DNA of 64,000 bases from Puffinus mauretanicus (GCA_023333565.1 JAJKFH010003504.1:4612005-4676004), one strand, 5' to 3'. Positions 1 through 14,504 are shown, counted from the first letter of the stretch. Made by a program: numbers and translations. Notes: generated from the sequence alone by a model not told the origin.

Positions 1-1526
1 TTATATGAGTTTGCAAAAACTTCCATTTTCCCAAGTTTCCTATGCAACACTATGTTGTCTTTAACTGATGCTCTGATTAGTCACTCCATGCTCTCAGACC
101 GTAGCTGTGAGTCCCTCTGCTTATTACTAGAGTCTCTTTAAGATTTGTGAGCAGAATAAACCGGAAACTTTAAATTAGTCATTATAAACAGAATAGCAGC
201 TAATTTGAGATCAAACAAATTAAATCTTGTTTTTAGAGTTTGTCAAAGTCTGATGTCTAGCAAAACTTTAGCTACAGATTTAGGAGTTGCAGTAGCTACA
301 TATTTAGGAGAAAATTGTTTTAAAGGTGGCTGAAGAGCCTCTCTATAGTAACAGACCAAAAAGCTGAAATCTGTTCTGTTGAAGAATGGGGACTCTGCCT
401 TTTCTTAGTTGTCTGCTTCTGAATCTAGCCAGACAAATCTAGAGGACAGGGAGTAAAAGGAGGAGACAAATGGATGACTTCTCGCCTTGATTCCCCATGA
501 CTTTCTGTGGCACGCTGGCTTAGCGAAAGAACCCATTTCTGCATACTTTGTCTTTCCAAAGCTGTAAAAGAGGAATCCAGTACCTATAGCCACGCAGCAG
601 AGAGGAAGCCACATGCTGACAGATATCTGCTTGGTTACCATCTCCACACAGTTTTCAGATTTCAGTTTTCTCTCTCTTTATAGTCGCTGCCAATTCATTA
701 GGGGACAACAAAACAAAAACCCTGTTTTGAGTGTGAAGTGATATCAAAGATAGACATCAAATCGAATCAACTATTAATATATTGACAGTCAATGAGGCAA
801 GGCTTCTAGGAATTTGGACTTTTGGTCACAATAAATGCCATCTTTGTATTCTGGTTCATGGTTGCTTTATGGAGCAGTGTTATTTGCAGTTATCAAATGT
901 TGTTATCACCATGGCAACTCCCCACTCACTTTTTCTACTATTTTGCTTGTCAATCTGTTAGAGGTACAGAGTCTTAAGGCACAATCCTACAAAAGGCTGA
1001 GCAATTTTGACATCCTTCTTGCGCTCAGAAAGGGAATGTTCTCAGAGACTCAATAGAGCAGCTCAGCCCCTTACAATGGAAGTCATCCTGCACTACTTTG
1101 TATTCAGAAAGAATCTGCCTCAAGTTCAACCAGGGTGAGACACAAGAACTAGTCATTTATACACATAGGTAATTTCATTATTTATGTTACAGCAGCCCCA
1201 CATGCCCCAATCAGCATGGCATTAAGACATCACTTAGAGTTGGTAATTAATTAATTTATTGTATTTTTAAAAATGAGGCCGCTAGATTCTTTTGCACTTC
1301 TGTCATTTGTTCCTGTAGCATGAAGGATGTCGTCCTTCCTTCTGCCCATCACTCTGACATGGGAAGAGCAGTGGAGAAGGTGGAGGAGTATTTTCTCTGA
1401 CTGCATACTACTTTCTCATTTGTAGCAATTCACAGTCAGAGCACTCTAAACCTGGACTGACCTGTCACAGTTTATCTTCTCTGATTTCATACTTGTGATA
1501 GGAAAAGGGAAAAGGGAAGAACATAA
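1..1526. other. Unique intronic sequence, nothing recognised
   Basis: AT-rich single-copy-looking DNA. Two reading frames of 73-80 codons occur (405-647 minus, 835-1056 plus), but neither resembles a known family or has supporting splice or codon signals. I see no repeat or RNA gene here. Confidence 0.5.
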
Positions 1527-1580
1527 TGAATGAAATGAAATGGAATGAAATGAAATGAAATGAAATGAAATGAAATGAAA
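1527..1580. repeat. TGAAA pentanucleotide microsatellite
   Basis: About ten copies of TGAAA, with one interruption (TGGAA near the middle). On the minus strand it reads TTTCA repeated and follows directly on the candidate retroposon at 1581-1995, so it could be that element's 3' tail rather than an independent microsatellite. Confidence 0.95.
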
Positions 1581-1995
1581 CCCTTAGTCCAAACCTGTCC
1601 AGTCCAACTATCACTTCTTCCAGGGAGATAAGCTTCACAAAAGGATGCCCTGAACTCCACATCTATGTCAAGACTCCTCCAGGATCTGTCTACAAGGCAA
1701 TCAGAGATGTGAGTGTCACCCACACAGCCTCCTGCAACCTCTTCATGCACCACTAACAGAGGTAGCATGTGCTTTAGTGCAGGCTCTCTAAGTTGACCTG
1801 AAAAATCATAGGAACACATGTGAAACTCAGGTGAGCAGCCAGTAGCAGAACTTATAGCTAGATTGAATGTATGCAGGCTTCCAAGTACCTTTGGATCAGG
1901 TGTTACCCGAGTGGTTATTGCTTTTACCCCTCCATGTTGTATCACTGAGAACTAAGGAGCAGGAACTTCTACATGGGAGATTTGTCCACCCAACA
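1581..1995 (-). repeat. Possible unclassified retroposon with TTTCA tail
   Basis: The block adjoining the pentamer tract is more GC-rich than its surroundings. On the minus strand an open frame of about 150 codons runs through it into the pentamer tract (1487-1945). A unique body ending in a short-motif tail is how CR1-like and some other retroposons look. However, the last bases before the tail do not match the CR1 3' end I know, and I cannot assign a family. It may simply be unique DNA next to a microsatellite. Confidence 0.25.
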
Positions 1996-3029
1996 CGTGG
2001 TAGGATAGGACCTCCATTATCTAAATGTAAATGTAAATGCAACTCAACTGGTATGTAAATACACTCTACTTACTTGTTTCACACAATGGTAATGTTGAAC
2101 TCTCTTCTAGCTTATGGATGTTTCTAAACCTACAGAAGCATCTAAAATGAGGTAATGTGCAAGCCTATTTTGTTTTAATGCGACTAACCACAAATAGCTC
2201 CAAAATGCTGAGCAAGTCTTCTTCAAAACTCAAGTTTAGATGTTGTCAGATTAAGTCACCCAGCCATCACTGAAGATTATAACATCATTTGTTTGGGAAC
2301 TTAATGAAATGTAATGTTTGGAGCCTGAACAAGTATGAGAGAAATATGTAGTTTTTCAAACTTGAAAAAGTGATGAGAAATTGCTGGATTTAACTTTTTA
2401 TCATTCTTTCTGAAAAACATGATCTTATGTATTTAACACAAATATGGTATATTTTGGTCCAGAAGGATTTTGTTAGGAAAAGTTATATAAGTTAAAACAG
2501 ATGCTAGAATTCAACAGCAACCAGAACATTCAATGTGTTAACGTGGTAGAATAATGAGTTGATGAATTATAATAAAGATGAATAATTAAGAAGACAGAAT
2601 TTGTGGTATCAAGTTAGAATACTGATTTAGGTTTAATGCTATAGCTTTGAAAATACCAGGTGGACATTCATATCAAAAAGTGTACTTGCCCAGTTCCTAG
2701 CAAACAAGCATCAAAATGCTGCTTGCAACTCAGTAATGCTATATATCAAGAGAAAAGCTCTGGATACCTTGCCAAGCATCTAAATGTTTGAAATAGGAAA
2801 TTTCCACTCTATGTTACAAGCTGATCAGTAACCTTACTGCAAAATCATACTTGAAACATCTGAAAAACACCAATCTGCATTATCCACTAGAAAACCCAAC
2901 AATCTCATTCCCATCACCCGTTTTTCATCAATCTATTAAAACTTATGACCATCGTTCTTAGCTTCTGGTAATGGAACGGACAAAAGACAATTAAATGGTG
3001 CTGTTAGGGCTCAAATTTGAGCCCTTCCA
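1996..3029. other. AT-rich intronic sequence, nothing recognised
   Basis: No exon, repeat family or RNA gene identified. A short threefold run of AAATGT-like units sits at about 2020-2040, at the left edge. Confidence 0.5.
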
Positions 3030-3558
3030 GTGATGAAGGCTAACTACATACTGGGCTGTACTATTGAGAGCAGAGCAAGTGGGTTAGGGAAAGGGATTAA
3101 TCCCTGCTATGCAGTTTCATGAGGCCACATCTGGAATACTGTCCAATGCAGAAGGACATTAATAAACTGGAGAACGCCTGGCTGAGGGCAGGAGAACATG
3201 ATATACAAGGAGAGGTCGAGGGAGCTGGGTTAGTTTGACCTGGAGAAGAGATCCAATTGCTTTCTTCAGCTACCTAATAAGTGGGTACAAAGAACTCAGA
3301 GTCAAACTCTTCTTGGAGGTACTCAGTGGTAGGACAAGAGGCAACGAACACAAGCTGCAGCAAGGGAAATCCTAGTTAAGTATAAGGAAAAAATGCAGTT
3401 AGTGTAGTCAAAAAATGGAACAGGTTGTATAATCGCCAACCTTGGAGATCTCTGAAACGACCTGGACAAGGCCCTGAGCAACCTCATCTAATTTTGAGCA
3501 GTAAGTGAGTAGATGATTTTCAGAGGTCCCTTCCAATGTAAATTATTCTGTGATTCTA
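3030..3558 (+). mobile_element. CR1 LINE fragment, old, 5'-truncated
   Basis: The block has the order of a CR1 3' end: a gaggccacatctggaatactg-like segment near 3121, the ORF2 carboxy-terminal remnant around 3190-3480 (gagctgggttag, gacctggagaagag, ggacaagaggcaacg), then aggtcccttccaatgtaaattattctgtgattcta at the 3' end. Many substitutions and small indels break the frame, so this is an old copy. It lies antisense to DLG2. The left edge is approximate. Confidence 0.88.
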
Positions 3559-6500
3559 CAAAAGCAATGTTTCAACTGAAGTGAATTTATCGACTATTAC
3601 CAAAATGTCTCTGAACAGAATTATTTTTAAAGTTTAAAAATAACTGAATCACCCATTAGATTATGACTAGATATGGAATGTGACAGATGTACCTCACATA
3701 CCAAAAGGCAGGTAACAGCTGTGATATTGTCAAACACAAACCGAAATAGTTAAGGGTCCAGTCCAGCACTGGAGTCCCGCTGAGGTGCTGCACATTTGGG
3801 AAGCCAAGTCACTGGGAATTCTGTTTCTAGACGTTTCTTTTAGATTTTGAAAATGCCTTTATCCCTGAGAACTAAGCTCTTATTCTATGTATATCTGAGA
3901 GCAGACAGTAAAAAGGGAGGAGAGGCAAGGACAAAAGCAGCAGAAAATGTGAAATGATTTTACCTAGTTATGGGAACTGGAGAGAGAAATATGAGAAAGA
4001 TTTCACCCAAAAAGGTAATAACTTTTTTTTTTTTCCAAGAAAGTTATCCTTTTGCTTCTCAGGAACCTAGGGAAAATGAGGATTAATGCAGGAACTGAAA
4101 GAAGGGTAAGGAATTGGTTACAAGGATGATGACAGTGGAATGTCAGGCTGGACATAAGGCCAGGCTGTGGGCCCTGTCTTTGAGCACAAAGAGAAAGAAG
4201 TGTCTTCATGAAGCTTACTCAGGATGTTTCACTGCAGGGAAGATGAGAAGTGCAGCACAGAGACGGGTGGGAACGTCACACAGGAGAAGCTGGTGCACCC
4301 CAATGACTTCACGAACAGACCCCCTGAAGTTCGGAGGAACTTGAAGCAGGTACTACAGTTCCAGCTGTTGGAGGGGATATTGCCCGGTTTCAAAATAGCA
4401 TTCTAAATATTGCCCTCAACTTGGAGGATACTTAATCCTACAGGGGTTAGTTTTATGATCAGATGCACAGATTGATATTTCAAATTTTTAATTTTTTCTC
4501 TGCCTAGTAACCTCAGTTTTGAAGAACTACGACAGATAACATGAGCTGTTACTCTCGTCTTGGCAGAAGTCTTGCGAACTCGTACCACAGTTGGCCGAGT
4601 ACTGCATTCTTCCCCACAATGAGTCTCACCTTTTGTTAACTGAGCTGATTTTTTGCCCCTCTGTTCTGCTGGAGAAAGATTGTGCGCTTATGAGTGGGCA
4701 AAGACAGTGTGAGCAACCTTATAAAGAACACAGGCTGACTTGAAGGTTTTCCTGGATGATAAATGCAGTGCGTGCTGCTTTGATGGGGATCAGGTAAATA
4801 TTAGAATTTGCAGGTTGCTCTAAGAGCAAAGTGTATTTTTGCAACAGTCAAATACCAGTTTTGATTATGCCTTCAGTATGGTTCCAGCAGGGGCACAAAT
4901 TTACAGGATTTTTAAAAATATACATCTATTTGTTTAGGGAATAAGAACAAGAAAAATGGTAAGTAAAAATGTCAATATTACTATGTTTAGAAAAACACCA
5001 CTTTATTATGGCACACTGCACCTAACCTAATAAGCAACTACAATAAGAGTTTCTTGTGAAGATTTTTACTTGAAAATGGCATTTAGTATGTTTTCTCTTA
5101 TGAATGTTATTTGAGTGGCTAAAATAATGTTGTGGAACAGGATGCTGGAATTTTCTTTCTATTGCTTTTGCTGAGTTCGGGCAAATCACAGTCTTTTTCT
5201 TCCCTGTCTTGCTAAAATAACAATTCTGCAGGCTTATTACACAATTTCATTGCTCAGTGGTTGTTAGAAGTCTTTGAAATGTTCAGAGAAAAATTGTTAC
5301 TGAAAATCTAAGAATTACGGTTATTATGGCAAACACCCACCCATTTACTGTCCAGAAATATATTTATCAGATATTTACTGTACATGTATCATTTTCAAAT
5401 GCTTATTCCATGTGAAAAAAGAACACAGCCATTACACATGCATATGAATGTATTAAGTCTTTGAAGAATTACTGGATATTTAAGAGGTCTGGGCACTGCA
5501 GTTCTTGCTACTTAAAATGGGAACAATTTCTTTCTCAGCTTAAACTGAGAAATATATAAAATTTAAGAGCAGACTATATTCCATGGCAGAACCCCTACCC
5601 CATAATTCAGAGGAATGAAAACAGTTTTAAACTGAATCAGAATACAATACATTAAATCCAAATTCAAACCTTCTTCCAGCTAATTATATTGCCACAGATG
5701 GAGGTATGCAATTTACTGAGCATCTGTGCATAGCAAAATTTTGGGCAACGTGGGTGGTGCAACTTTTAAATCATACACATGCTGTGACTGAAGCAAAGCA
5801 AGAAGACTCATTGATGAGAGTTATTTTATGATTTCAAACAAACCCAAAGTATTGAATTTCATAGTGCAATTAAATGCATGAAAGCACAGTGGAAAGTCAA
5901 GTGCAAACCTGGTTTCATATTGGGAATTAGAAAAACAAATGTGTCCTTTAGGCATAATTCTGCTCCTAAGACAAACTAAAAAAGAAACATGTAGCTAAAA
6001 ACAGGGTGAGAAGCAGAGCTGGTCAAAGAGCAGAAAATCCTGTTCACAAACAGCATGCCTTATTACAAAATGGACTGTTGTTCCTTCTTGGCATCTTTGC
6101 TGTCTTCTAGTATTTACTGCTTGCAGATTTCTTAGAGCTGCAGCTTTGCCAGCTTAACTCTTCAGTTGGGGAGGTGCTACCGAAAGATTATGATCCAATA
6201 TGTAGGCAATACTTCCTTCAGTTAACCCCCACTGTTTGGACCTGCTGTGACTCGGCATCCCAGTAAAACTCGAAAGGCAAGGAAAGAAAGCAAGATGTGA
6301 TCAAATATGCCCAAGCACAGTTATTTGGTATCTAAATCTCTGACTTCTATTAACCGACAGTGTTACGACTATATGCCACTAAATGTATGTCAATGCACCT
6401 GATACAATGAGCTCACAGGATGTTTTCTATCACTGGTATTTTGAGTAATATTTAATGTGAATGCATGTATAGCCACCCTCTAAATTTACTTAAGACATCC

Positions 6501-9500
6501 AATACACCTGGATAGGGGCATCAAGCATACTTTGTGTGATGAAAACTAAATCCAAGAGGAAAAAAAAAAAGCCAGAAAACTCACAATCCCATAATGTCTG
6601 CACTATCACCAGCAAGTGAATTTGATTATGGATCAAGAGAAGGTAAACACTTACCTTTCCAACCAACCAGCTAGTGCTTGTGCGACAGACTTTCTGCTGC
6701 TGTTACATGTTGTTGCTGGCTTTATTCCTGCTGTGGGAGGACAGATGATATCTGATCTGGCATAAAGTTAGGACTTAGGCACAGAGGGTGCCATACCGAC
6801 ACAAAACCAGTCAAATTTTCTGAATACGACTGAATCAGCAGCCTAGGCTTACAGGGCATCAGCATTTTACATCATCTTGCAGCAGGGAGTTTGAGCCAGT
6901 ACTCAGAGCCCTACAGATGGATTCCCTGGAACATCAAGCCACAGCCTGTGAGGATACCTGGTGCCACAATCACAGCACCCTCTTTGCTCAGGGTAGCCCC
7001 TGAACCTTTCCAAATTCCCCTACGAATGAATACTTTCCTCGAATACTCTCAGGAAACAGGACTTTCACAAATATTATGTCTGTGCAGAAAACAAGGACTA
7101 CTTAGCTGAAAGGGGGAAGGGTTATGTCATTCATTTGCTTGTAACAACAGTAGGAAACTAACAATATATTTATGCACAATAAGTCATGATGAGCCTGTTT
7201 CCCATCTGCTCCCATGACAAACATGCTTCCACATGCCATTTCTGCCTGCCTTCATTCATGCAGCCCTCCCTGAAAGCTTCACTAAAAGGTTAGTGGATCC
7301 CAGAGCAAGGAGGCTGCACCAACAAGCACATCGCTTGTCCCTAGTACCAAGTGTTTCCCAGTTTTCATGGAGCGATGAATTCTCATTGCCCCTGCTCTTG
7401 CGGTTCACTTTTGCTACAGGTTTTTGCCTCTTCATCTGCCTCATCCCTCATCACAGTCCAATCTCCTTAGCTGTGGATCTCACCCTACTTGGTGCTGAGA
7501 AAGAGAAGGATCAAGATCTGAAGCACAGGAATTACAGCTGTAAGGAGTAATACTTGTGGTCCTTCTCCTCCCTCACACAGACACTATTTACCCCTCCCTT
7601 ACCAGCAGCCAGAACAGCAAATGCAATTTTGCGGGGTTTTTCTCACTGGCTTTTTATCCTGGTCCCATTCTTATCTCCAGTCTTTTCCCATCCCACAGTT
7701 GGAGCATCTTGGATGTTCCCTGATCCCAACCCCTTCTCTGGGGGGCAGCAGAACTGAATCTTGCTGTCCTTCTGAGAAGTCCTTAGCTGTCTCTGGAGAT
7801 GGATGCAAGCTAAACAAAGATTAGGCTAGTTACTTAATGAGCTTAGTGAGGAAAAAGCAACAATACGAGGATACGCAGCTGACCTGCCATAAAAATCAAA
7901 CAGTGAATTTCATATAATTGCCTGAACACCTCCTGTCATTAGTTGGCAAACAATACAGAGCTACACAGTGATCGCAAAATCTGTTCACCGAACCATACCA
8001 AGTAGGAACAAATTCATAAACACTGTCATCTGACTGCAAATATTTCATGAAGAGAAGAAAAGCAAGCCATATTTTTTTTCCCAATAAATTGTTTACCAGT
8101 AGAAATTTGTGATAATGCAGCTATAGAAGTAATATCTTTTATTACTTTTATTACAATAACATCTTTTATGTGAAGAAAATTATCTGAGTCCATCCAAGGT
8201 TATTGTATTAATTGAATGAGATAAATAATTTAAAGGTTTATCCAAGAGTATCAGTCTCAGTGCAAAGATCAATGAAGGTACAAAGCTTCAAGCGCTGTGT
8301 ATACATCTATGGTTACAAGCATAAAGGGTGAAACTATTCCTTATCTGGCCAGAGCACAGTCTTTGTGAAAGAAAATTTTGCTGTGAATAGCTCTGAATAT
8401 CTATTTTTATGGTAGTTGGTTTTCTCTATATAATATTTAATTAACAGCACCCAATTTCTCTCCCTTCTTGCAGTCCACAAATTAAAGTAGTGTGATGATA
8501 ATCCACATGAAATGGAGACCGTGCAGCATAGCAATCATTTTTAAGTATGACAATACTTTCAAGAACTTTCAGGTAGTTTTATATATTCTAAAGAGGAGAA
8601 AAGTAGTTCTCCATTTTTGATCATTTAACTGTCATGCCTATATTGAGCATTTTCTTGAAGGGGTACGTAAGCCCCATATTTCACAAGATCTCAGCACCCA
8701 GATTTAGAAGAAAATATTTTTGAAGCCCTCAGTCTACTGAGGTAAAATATTGATAGGTATATCACTACACATCCTGACATTTGAAATCTGGCCCTGATAT
8801 AGGCGCTTCTATGAATGGTGTGTGCCTTTGAAAGATTAAGACTTTCTCACGACAGTGGCTAATCCACACTTTAGTTTTTAAAATACGACTTTTATTGTTT
8901 TAATGTGTTATTTTAAAAAAAAGAAAAAAACCAAAACCTAATATGTAATATACAAACCTTGGAAATGTTCTGCAACCTACCTGGGAAGAAGCCAAGAAAT
9001 GGCTTGAAATTGCCCTGATTTTGTTTTACTGTATTTACAGATGCTTAGGGGTATGCAACACCTTGCATTCAGTGTAAACATCTGGGCTATAAGGAAAATG
9101 TTTAGGACTTCATGGCCCTATAACTTTTATGTGTGAATATGGTTCCTTTTAGCATCTTGCAGTTGTTAATGTGTTCTCACCATGGCATGGTCTGCAAGCT
9201 CCACCTTGCCCAGCTCAGGGCTATCTCATGGGGCAGAGACAGTCTGGCAGCAGGAAATTTGGAAGAAATTAAAGGAGGTGGGAGAGAAAGCAGGAGGGCA
9301 TAGGAGAAGTTGGAAAGTTGGGAAGGACTAGCAGAGGTTGATGTTCCCTCCTTGACTGCGCTACTCCCAGTCTGATCGCTCTGCCCATGAGGGCTTCACT
9401 CCAGGGTGGTACTGAGTCCTGAACTGCCGGGTGGACCCAGAATCAACATGAGGACAGGCTACATGGAGGAAGTACAGAGAAGGCTGTAAGGAAGACAGCA

Positions 9501-10132
9501 CAGCTTTGCGTTGTCCTTCGGTGCACTGTGTATCTAGAAAGAGTTCAGATAAATCAGATTAAATGCTAGCACTATTCCTCTTTTCATTCCAAATCATTCT
9601 CTCTCACTACTTCAGCTTTCTCACTTGTGACGTGAATTGTTGCCTATCTCATGTGCCTGGATGAGAAATTGCTTGTTGGGGTTTTGTAAAATGCCAGACC
9701 CCTGGCTGAAAGGTTGTGCCGAAATGCAAATTGTTTTTACCTTTCTCTGAAACATTGCAATGTAATCAATGGACAGATGCAGACAAGCCCAAAAGGCTTG
9801 TATCAATCAATAAATCCTTTCTTAAAAAAACCCTACATCAGCTTCTGAAATGTAAGTAAAAAGATAAAACTGTTGATCAAGGAACACTGGTGGAAGCAAG
9901 TGATAAACAATAAGATGAGTGGATCTGAACGGCTCTATCAATTACACTGAAAATAAAACTAAAGAAACACAGCCACATACACAAATATAGTAGTTCTAAT
10001 CATATATCTACTTAAAAATCAAAGGAAAAACATTCAATCCAATAAATTTTAGCAAGAAAGTAGCTTCTAGCATTAGTTTTCTGAAAGACCTGCTTCTGCT
10101 GAATTGGTTTGCATCGAGATGCAATTATACCA
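3559..10132. other. Intronic sequence, no gene recognised
   Basis: This 6.6-kb stretch holds short homopolymers (T12 at about 4023-4034, A-run near 6560) and a more GC-rich patch at about 9180-9500. A 105-codon frame at 7233-7550 (plus) with overlapping shorter frames has no recognisable domain and is probably chance. I see no transposon boundaries. Confidence 0.45.
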
Positions 10133-10650
10133 CCTCCACTCTGCACTTTTTAGGCCACACCTGGAATACTGTGTCCAGATTTAACCCCGCTCCGGGCCAA
10201 AAGAGACATTAAGAGATTGGAGAGAGTCCAGAGGAGGGCCATGAAAATGATTAGAGGCTGGAGAACCTGATGAAGAAAGGTTGAAGGAATTGACTTTGTT
10301 CAGCCTAGAGAAAAGAAGGCTTGGGGGCATCTAAATACTGTCTTCCAATACCCGAAAGCTTGTTACAGAGAAGATGGAGGTGCTCTCTTCAAGACATGCA
10401 TTGTGACAGGACAAGGGACATGACTTGCTTTGGGGGAATCCATCTGGATATAACAAAAAAATTCGGCACCATGGGAAAAATTAAACATTGGAAGAGGTCA
10501 CCCTGAGAAGTGATGGAATCGCCCTTGCTGGAAATATTCAAGATTTGACTTGACAGGTCCTTGGATAACTTAATCTAAGGCCCTGCTTTAGCCACAGAGT
10601 TGGACCAGATGATGTCCCTTCCAGCATGACCTTTTCTGTGATTCTATGGT
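10133..10650 (+). mobile_element. CR1 LINE fragment, old, 5'-truncated
   Basis: CR1 landmarks occur in order: ggccacacctggaatactgtgtcc near 10153, gagagagtccagaggagggcca near 10220, a degraded ORF2 end with ttcagcctagagaaaagaaggc, and the 3' end ttggaccagatgatgtcccttccagcatgacc followed by the octamer-like tctgtgattctatgg. Frameshifts and stops interrupt the ORF2 remnant. Orientation is antisense to DLG2. Confidence 0.9.
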
Positions 10651-13600
10651 TTGTAGCTATGTAATGATTGCTAAACAGAAGAAACATTTGATGGTGTAAT
10701 AAGGGAAAATCATTCTTTAATGATTTGGGGCATACTTTCTGAAGGCTATGCTCCCTACATTTCAAAAGCAGTCTATTAGTTATCAAATATTTGATGATAT
10801 TTCAACAGAAGAGCCAGAATTTGAATAATTTAAAAGGGATTTCAGGAAAAATTTATTAACAAAATGCCTGTTCATCTATGACTAAAAATCCAGCATTTTT
10901 TTTTTTTCCAGAGCCACTGTAATTCAGACTCTATTTCTCTAACTTTCTCTATGCATTGTACAGCTTAAGAGGATTGGAAATTTTATTGCCACTGTTGCTG
11001 TAAGTAAAAAGAAGTATCCAAGACTGATTTTTGAGGAATACCAAAACAGATGCTAATACATTGAAATAAACATTTCCAGGGCATAATGACACCACAAACA
11101 GCACCAGAAGTCATCTGTACTGTTGGTAATTCTGTGTGCTTTTAATTTTGCAACTAATGATTTTAGACAATCTAGTCAAATACCTTTGAGAGGTATGAAG
11201 AAACAACATTAACTTATTTAAATTCATCAAGGGTAAAAGAAAAAAAAACCCACATGATTCATAGGAGTATTCCCAGACCTAATGTGTGGATAATGAACAA
11301 ATTACTCTGCTCTCTATATGTGAGTTTTTATAGAGGAAAAATATGTTCTCAGCATGTTAAACCACAACTGTGTCACCAGAATCAGCCTATAGTGATACAA
11401 TAATCATCTTTATACAGCGGAAATGTTCTCATTTTCTCAGGTAAGTCAGTGAAAAAGTAAAGGGAGACCCAGCATCGTCCCCAGCAGAAGTCTGTGGGGA
11501 AAAGACAGTTCCTGCAGGTTTCCTTTTTAAAGCCTGAATCAGTGATAATTCCTGTTCTGGGAATGCATATAGGAATCCTCTTTTTACACCCGTCAGCAGT
11601 GTTGATGCTGTCAAGTTGTATCAGACAGCAGTATGTGGGAAAGATATAATGCATCCTCTGGGAGCTGCCAGCTATCAAGTGGTTTTCCTCAAACCCTTCA
11701 TCTCCCGAAAGCTGTGGTCTAAAGAAATACAGCTGAAGTCACAAGTCCCAAATTTCACTTCCACTAACATTGCTTATACAGCTTTGGCAGTTCAGAGAGG
11801 CTTGAAGTTGCTTTCTTGTGACTGTAAGTATAAATTTCGTTCATATATTTGAAAAGATGGTACATAAATAATTGAACACATTATGAGTTGTGCCCATTTT
11901 CTGCTTATCAGTAATATGAAGGCAGGCTGTTTTGTGTGAATTATTCAATTGTCTTCTATTCAGTAGGCAAATATCCCATTAAATCTAAATGATAAACTGA
12001 GTAACAGATCAGAGATCGGGATTTAAATTTAAAATACCACAAAGACCCTTTCCACCATCATCTGTTAAAATACACTGTGAAAGAGTAGTGCCAGATAAGG
12101 GCTACCCACGGGAAGGATCCATCTAAATTAAGATTTAGACATGAAAATTCACATAAATCCTAAACCAACATAAATCTCAAGTCAGCAATGATGCCATTTT
12201 ACTTTCTGGGACTGCCCTGCCATATAAACACCTAAACTCATTAAACACTTGCCCAGTTGGCCAGAAGGTCCCCTGTGGTCATCTACGCCTGCTTCAGCAT
12301 GTCAATTGAACAGAACCCTGAACAGATAAAGTGTTTCACGTGTCCTGTTGACTCCTTGTGTTTTCAATTGACAAATGCATACCTATCTAGAGCAGACTGG
12401 AGAGGACTGTGTTCCTTCTGCACCCAGTAGGGTATATAAGGCACAAAAGAACATTCCTGATTTACATACCCAAAGGCTCATGCCTTAATCTGGATTCCAC
12501 CCTAGAATAGTAGCAATTGTCATTATTATCTAAGTATTTCACCTCGTCTATTCTGTCAGGTTCTTAATATAGTTCCAAGGTTGTTAGAGCAAACCAGTTA
12601 GAAATAATAAACATTACTGAACAAAAGCTGGTGTGAAAAAACTTAGTTACTTGTTATGCAGTGTAAGATAACATAGAAACCTTTTTAAAAATTCTTACTT
12701 CTGAGTTATTTAATGATGACTAAGTCTCCATTTAGATGATTTCCTACTGTTTAACTTAAATATTAAAGAATCACTAATAGAACCTGGCTATGCATTAAAA
12801 ATAAAAAGTACTGTATTTGCCAAAAATTCCAAAATCATCTAACCCAGACGTCAAACACTCTTAGACACTCAGCATTTCTGAATATAAAACTTTTATATTA
12901 TCAATGATTCACAAACAACTACATCAAAGCAGCAGCTTAGTTTAGTATTAAGTAATATGAACACAGGAACCGCTGTGCTGAATCAGAGAGGTAGTCCTTC
13001 ATGTAACTGCTTTAACAGAGCGAGAGACACATCCCAAAGGGAAGGCAGTTGCTCTCTCTCCCAAAACTCTTCTGAGTTTCACAGTATTTGAACTGTTCTT
13101 TAAGCTTCAGCACCGTATTCTCTGATTACATGAAAATGTCAATTCTAATAAAATCATTGTATATTTTTAGCTCTCACCACAACGAGCTTCCTGGCTTGTT
13201 CATAAGTGGGAGCTGCATTTCTATCTCTCCATATACCATCTTTCACTGCTGCGACCTGATGATCCTGGTGTCATTACCGGGATATGCTGTATCCTCAGCG
13301 TACAGATCCCCACTTTCTCTGCAGATACATGTGGGGTCTCTCACCACAGAACCCCCCACTTTCTCCTCCATTTTGAGATACCCGCTAAGTCATCCAACAG
13401 CCCCCTGGTTCTCCTTCAGACACACACACAGCATGGACAGGCACCAACACCACTCTGCAACAGAAGTGTAAAAGTTCTTGTCTTTTTAAACAATATTAGG
13501 AATTTTGGGGTCTTGGCTACTCTTTTTACTGCTGTAAGTAAGTAAGTTAAAAAGGGTGCAAATAGAGCATGAAATGATATTGAAAGGTGTGGTCTAAATT

Positions 13601-14413
13601 TTCCCACTGTAGGGTTGTACACTTGCTGTACCATTATTGTTAATGTCACAGCGTAGCTAAAGGAAGCAGAATATACATCTTCCAATACAGTGGATGATAT
13701 AGGCAATTTAAAATTCAAACTCATCAACTTAAATTCCATTCTATATGGATTAATGTGTGTTAACTGACAATCATGTGTCAGCCTCTGAAGACAAACTCAC
13801 AGCACTGGAAAAATCTGATTTGAAATTACTAATTTGGAAGTCATGCAAGCAATGTGGAAAGTAGATCCACAGTAGAAGGGCACAGGTTTTCCAAACTCAT
13901 CACCATGTGTCCTTGATTTGAAGTCTCTGTCCTCTGACACAACCTCACCTTCAGAGGTCTGAAGCATTCTGAAATCAATCTGCATTACAATTACTTTGCA
14001 CTGCTAAAGAGGAGTCTACGAAACTCAGAACATCTAAAACTAAACATTTTTTTCTAAACATAGTTCATATTATCTCCTTGGGATATAAGTAGGTCCTGAA
14101 AAAATAACTTTCTGGACACATTACTCTTAACAGCATTTGCTGGGGACCTTAGGCATGTTTGCTTTGCAGCAGTTGAATTCCACTGAATGTAATGTTATTT
14201 CTCTTGGTGCAGGAGAGGAAATGGAACTGGAAAGAGAGCACACAGCATTTCATAGGTCTTCCAGCTCTGCTGCTTCAGTCCTTTTACTGTGGAGGAACAA
14301 TTGCCGTTTGCAGACTCTTACACATCTGTAAGCATGAACGTGTTGGGTTATGGGCATCAAGAGAAAATCTCCCAAACCAGCATTGTATCTCCACTATTGG
14401 TTCCCAGATGGGG
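10651..14413. other. Intronic sequence, no gene recognised
   Basis: Mostly AT-rich DNA. A T12 run ends in ccag near 10896-10909. A 127-codon frame at 13088-13471 (plus) has no family resemblance and no splice context that convinces me. Confidence 0.45.
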
Positions 14414-14415
14414 AA

Positions 14416-14446
<31 letters not shown>

Positions 14447-14504
14447 AAAAGAAAAAAAAGAAAAAAAAAGGAAAAAAAAGGCAAAAAAAAGGCAAAAAAG
14501 AAAG
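14414..14504 (+). repeat. A-rich tract with G interruptions
   Basis: About 90 bases are nearly all A, punctuated by single G or GG/GGC at intervals of 7-13 bases. It starts abruptly after ccagatgggg and ends at gaaagtg. It could be the tail of a retrotransposed RNA, but no body with clear family identity precedes it, and I see no convincing target-site duplication. A purine-only strand of this length is prone to slippage and assembly error. Confidence 0.95.

Noticed and set aside
10896..10909. T-run followed by ccag, resembling a 3' splice site
   Set aside because: It is on the plus strand, antisense to DLG2, with no open coding segment or donor following that I could recognise.
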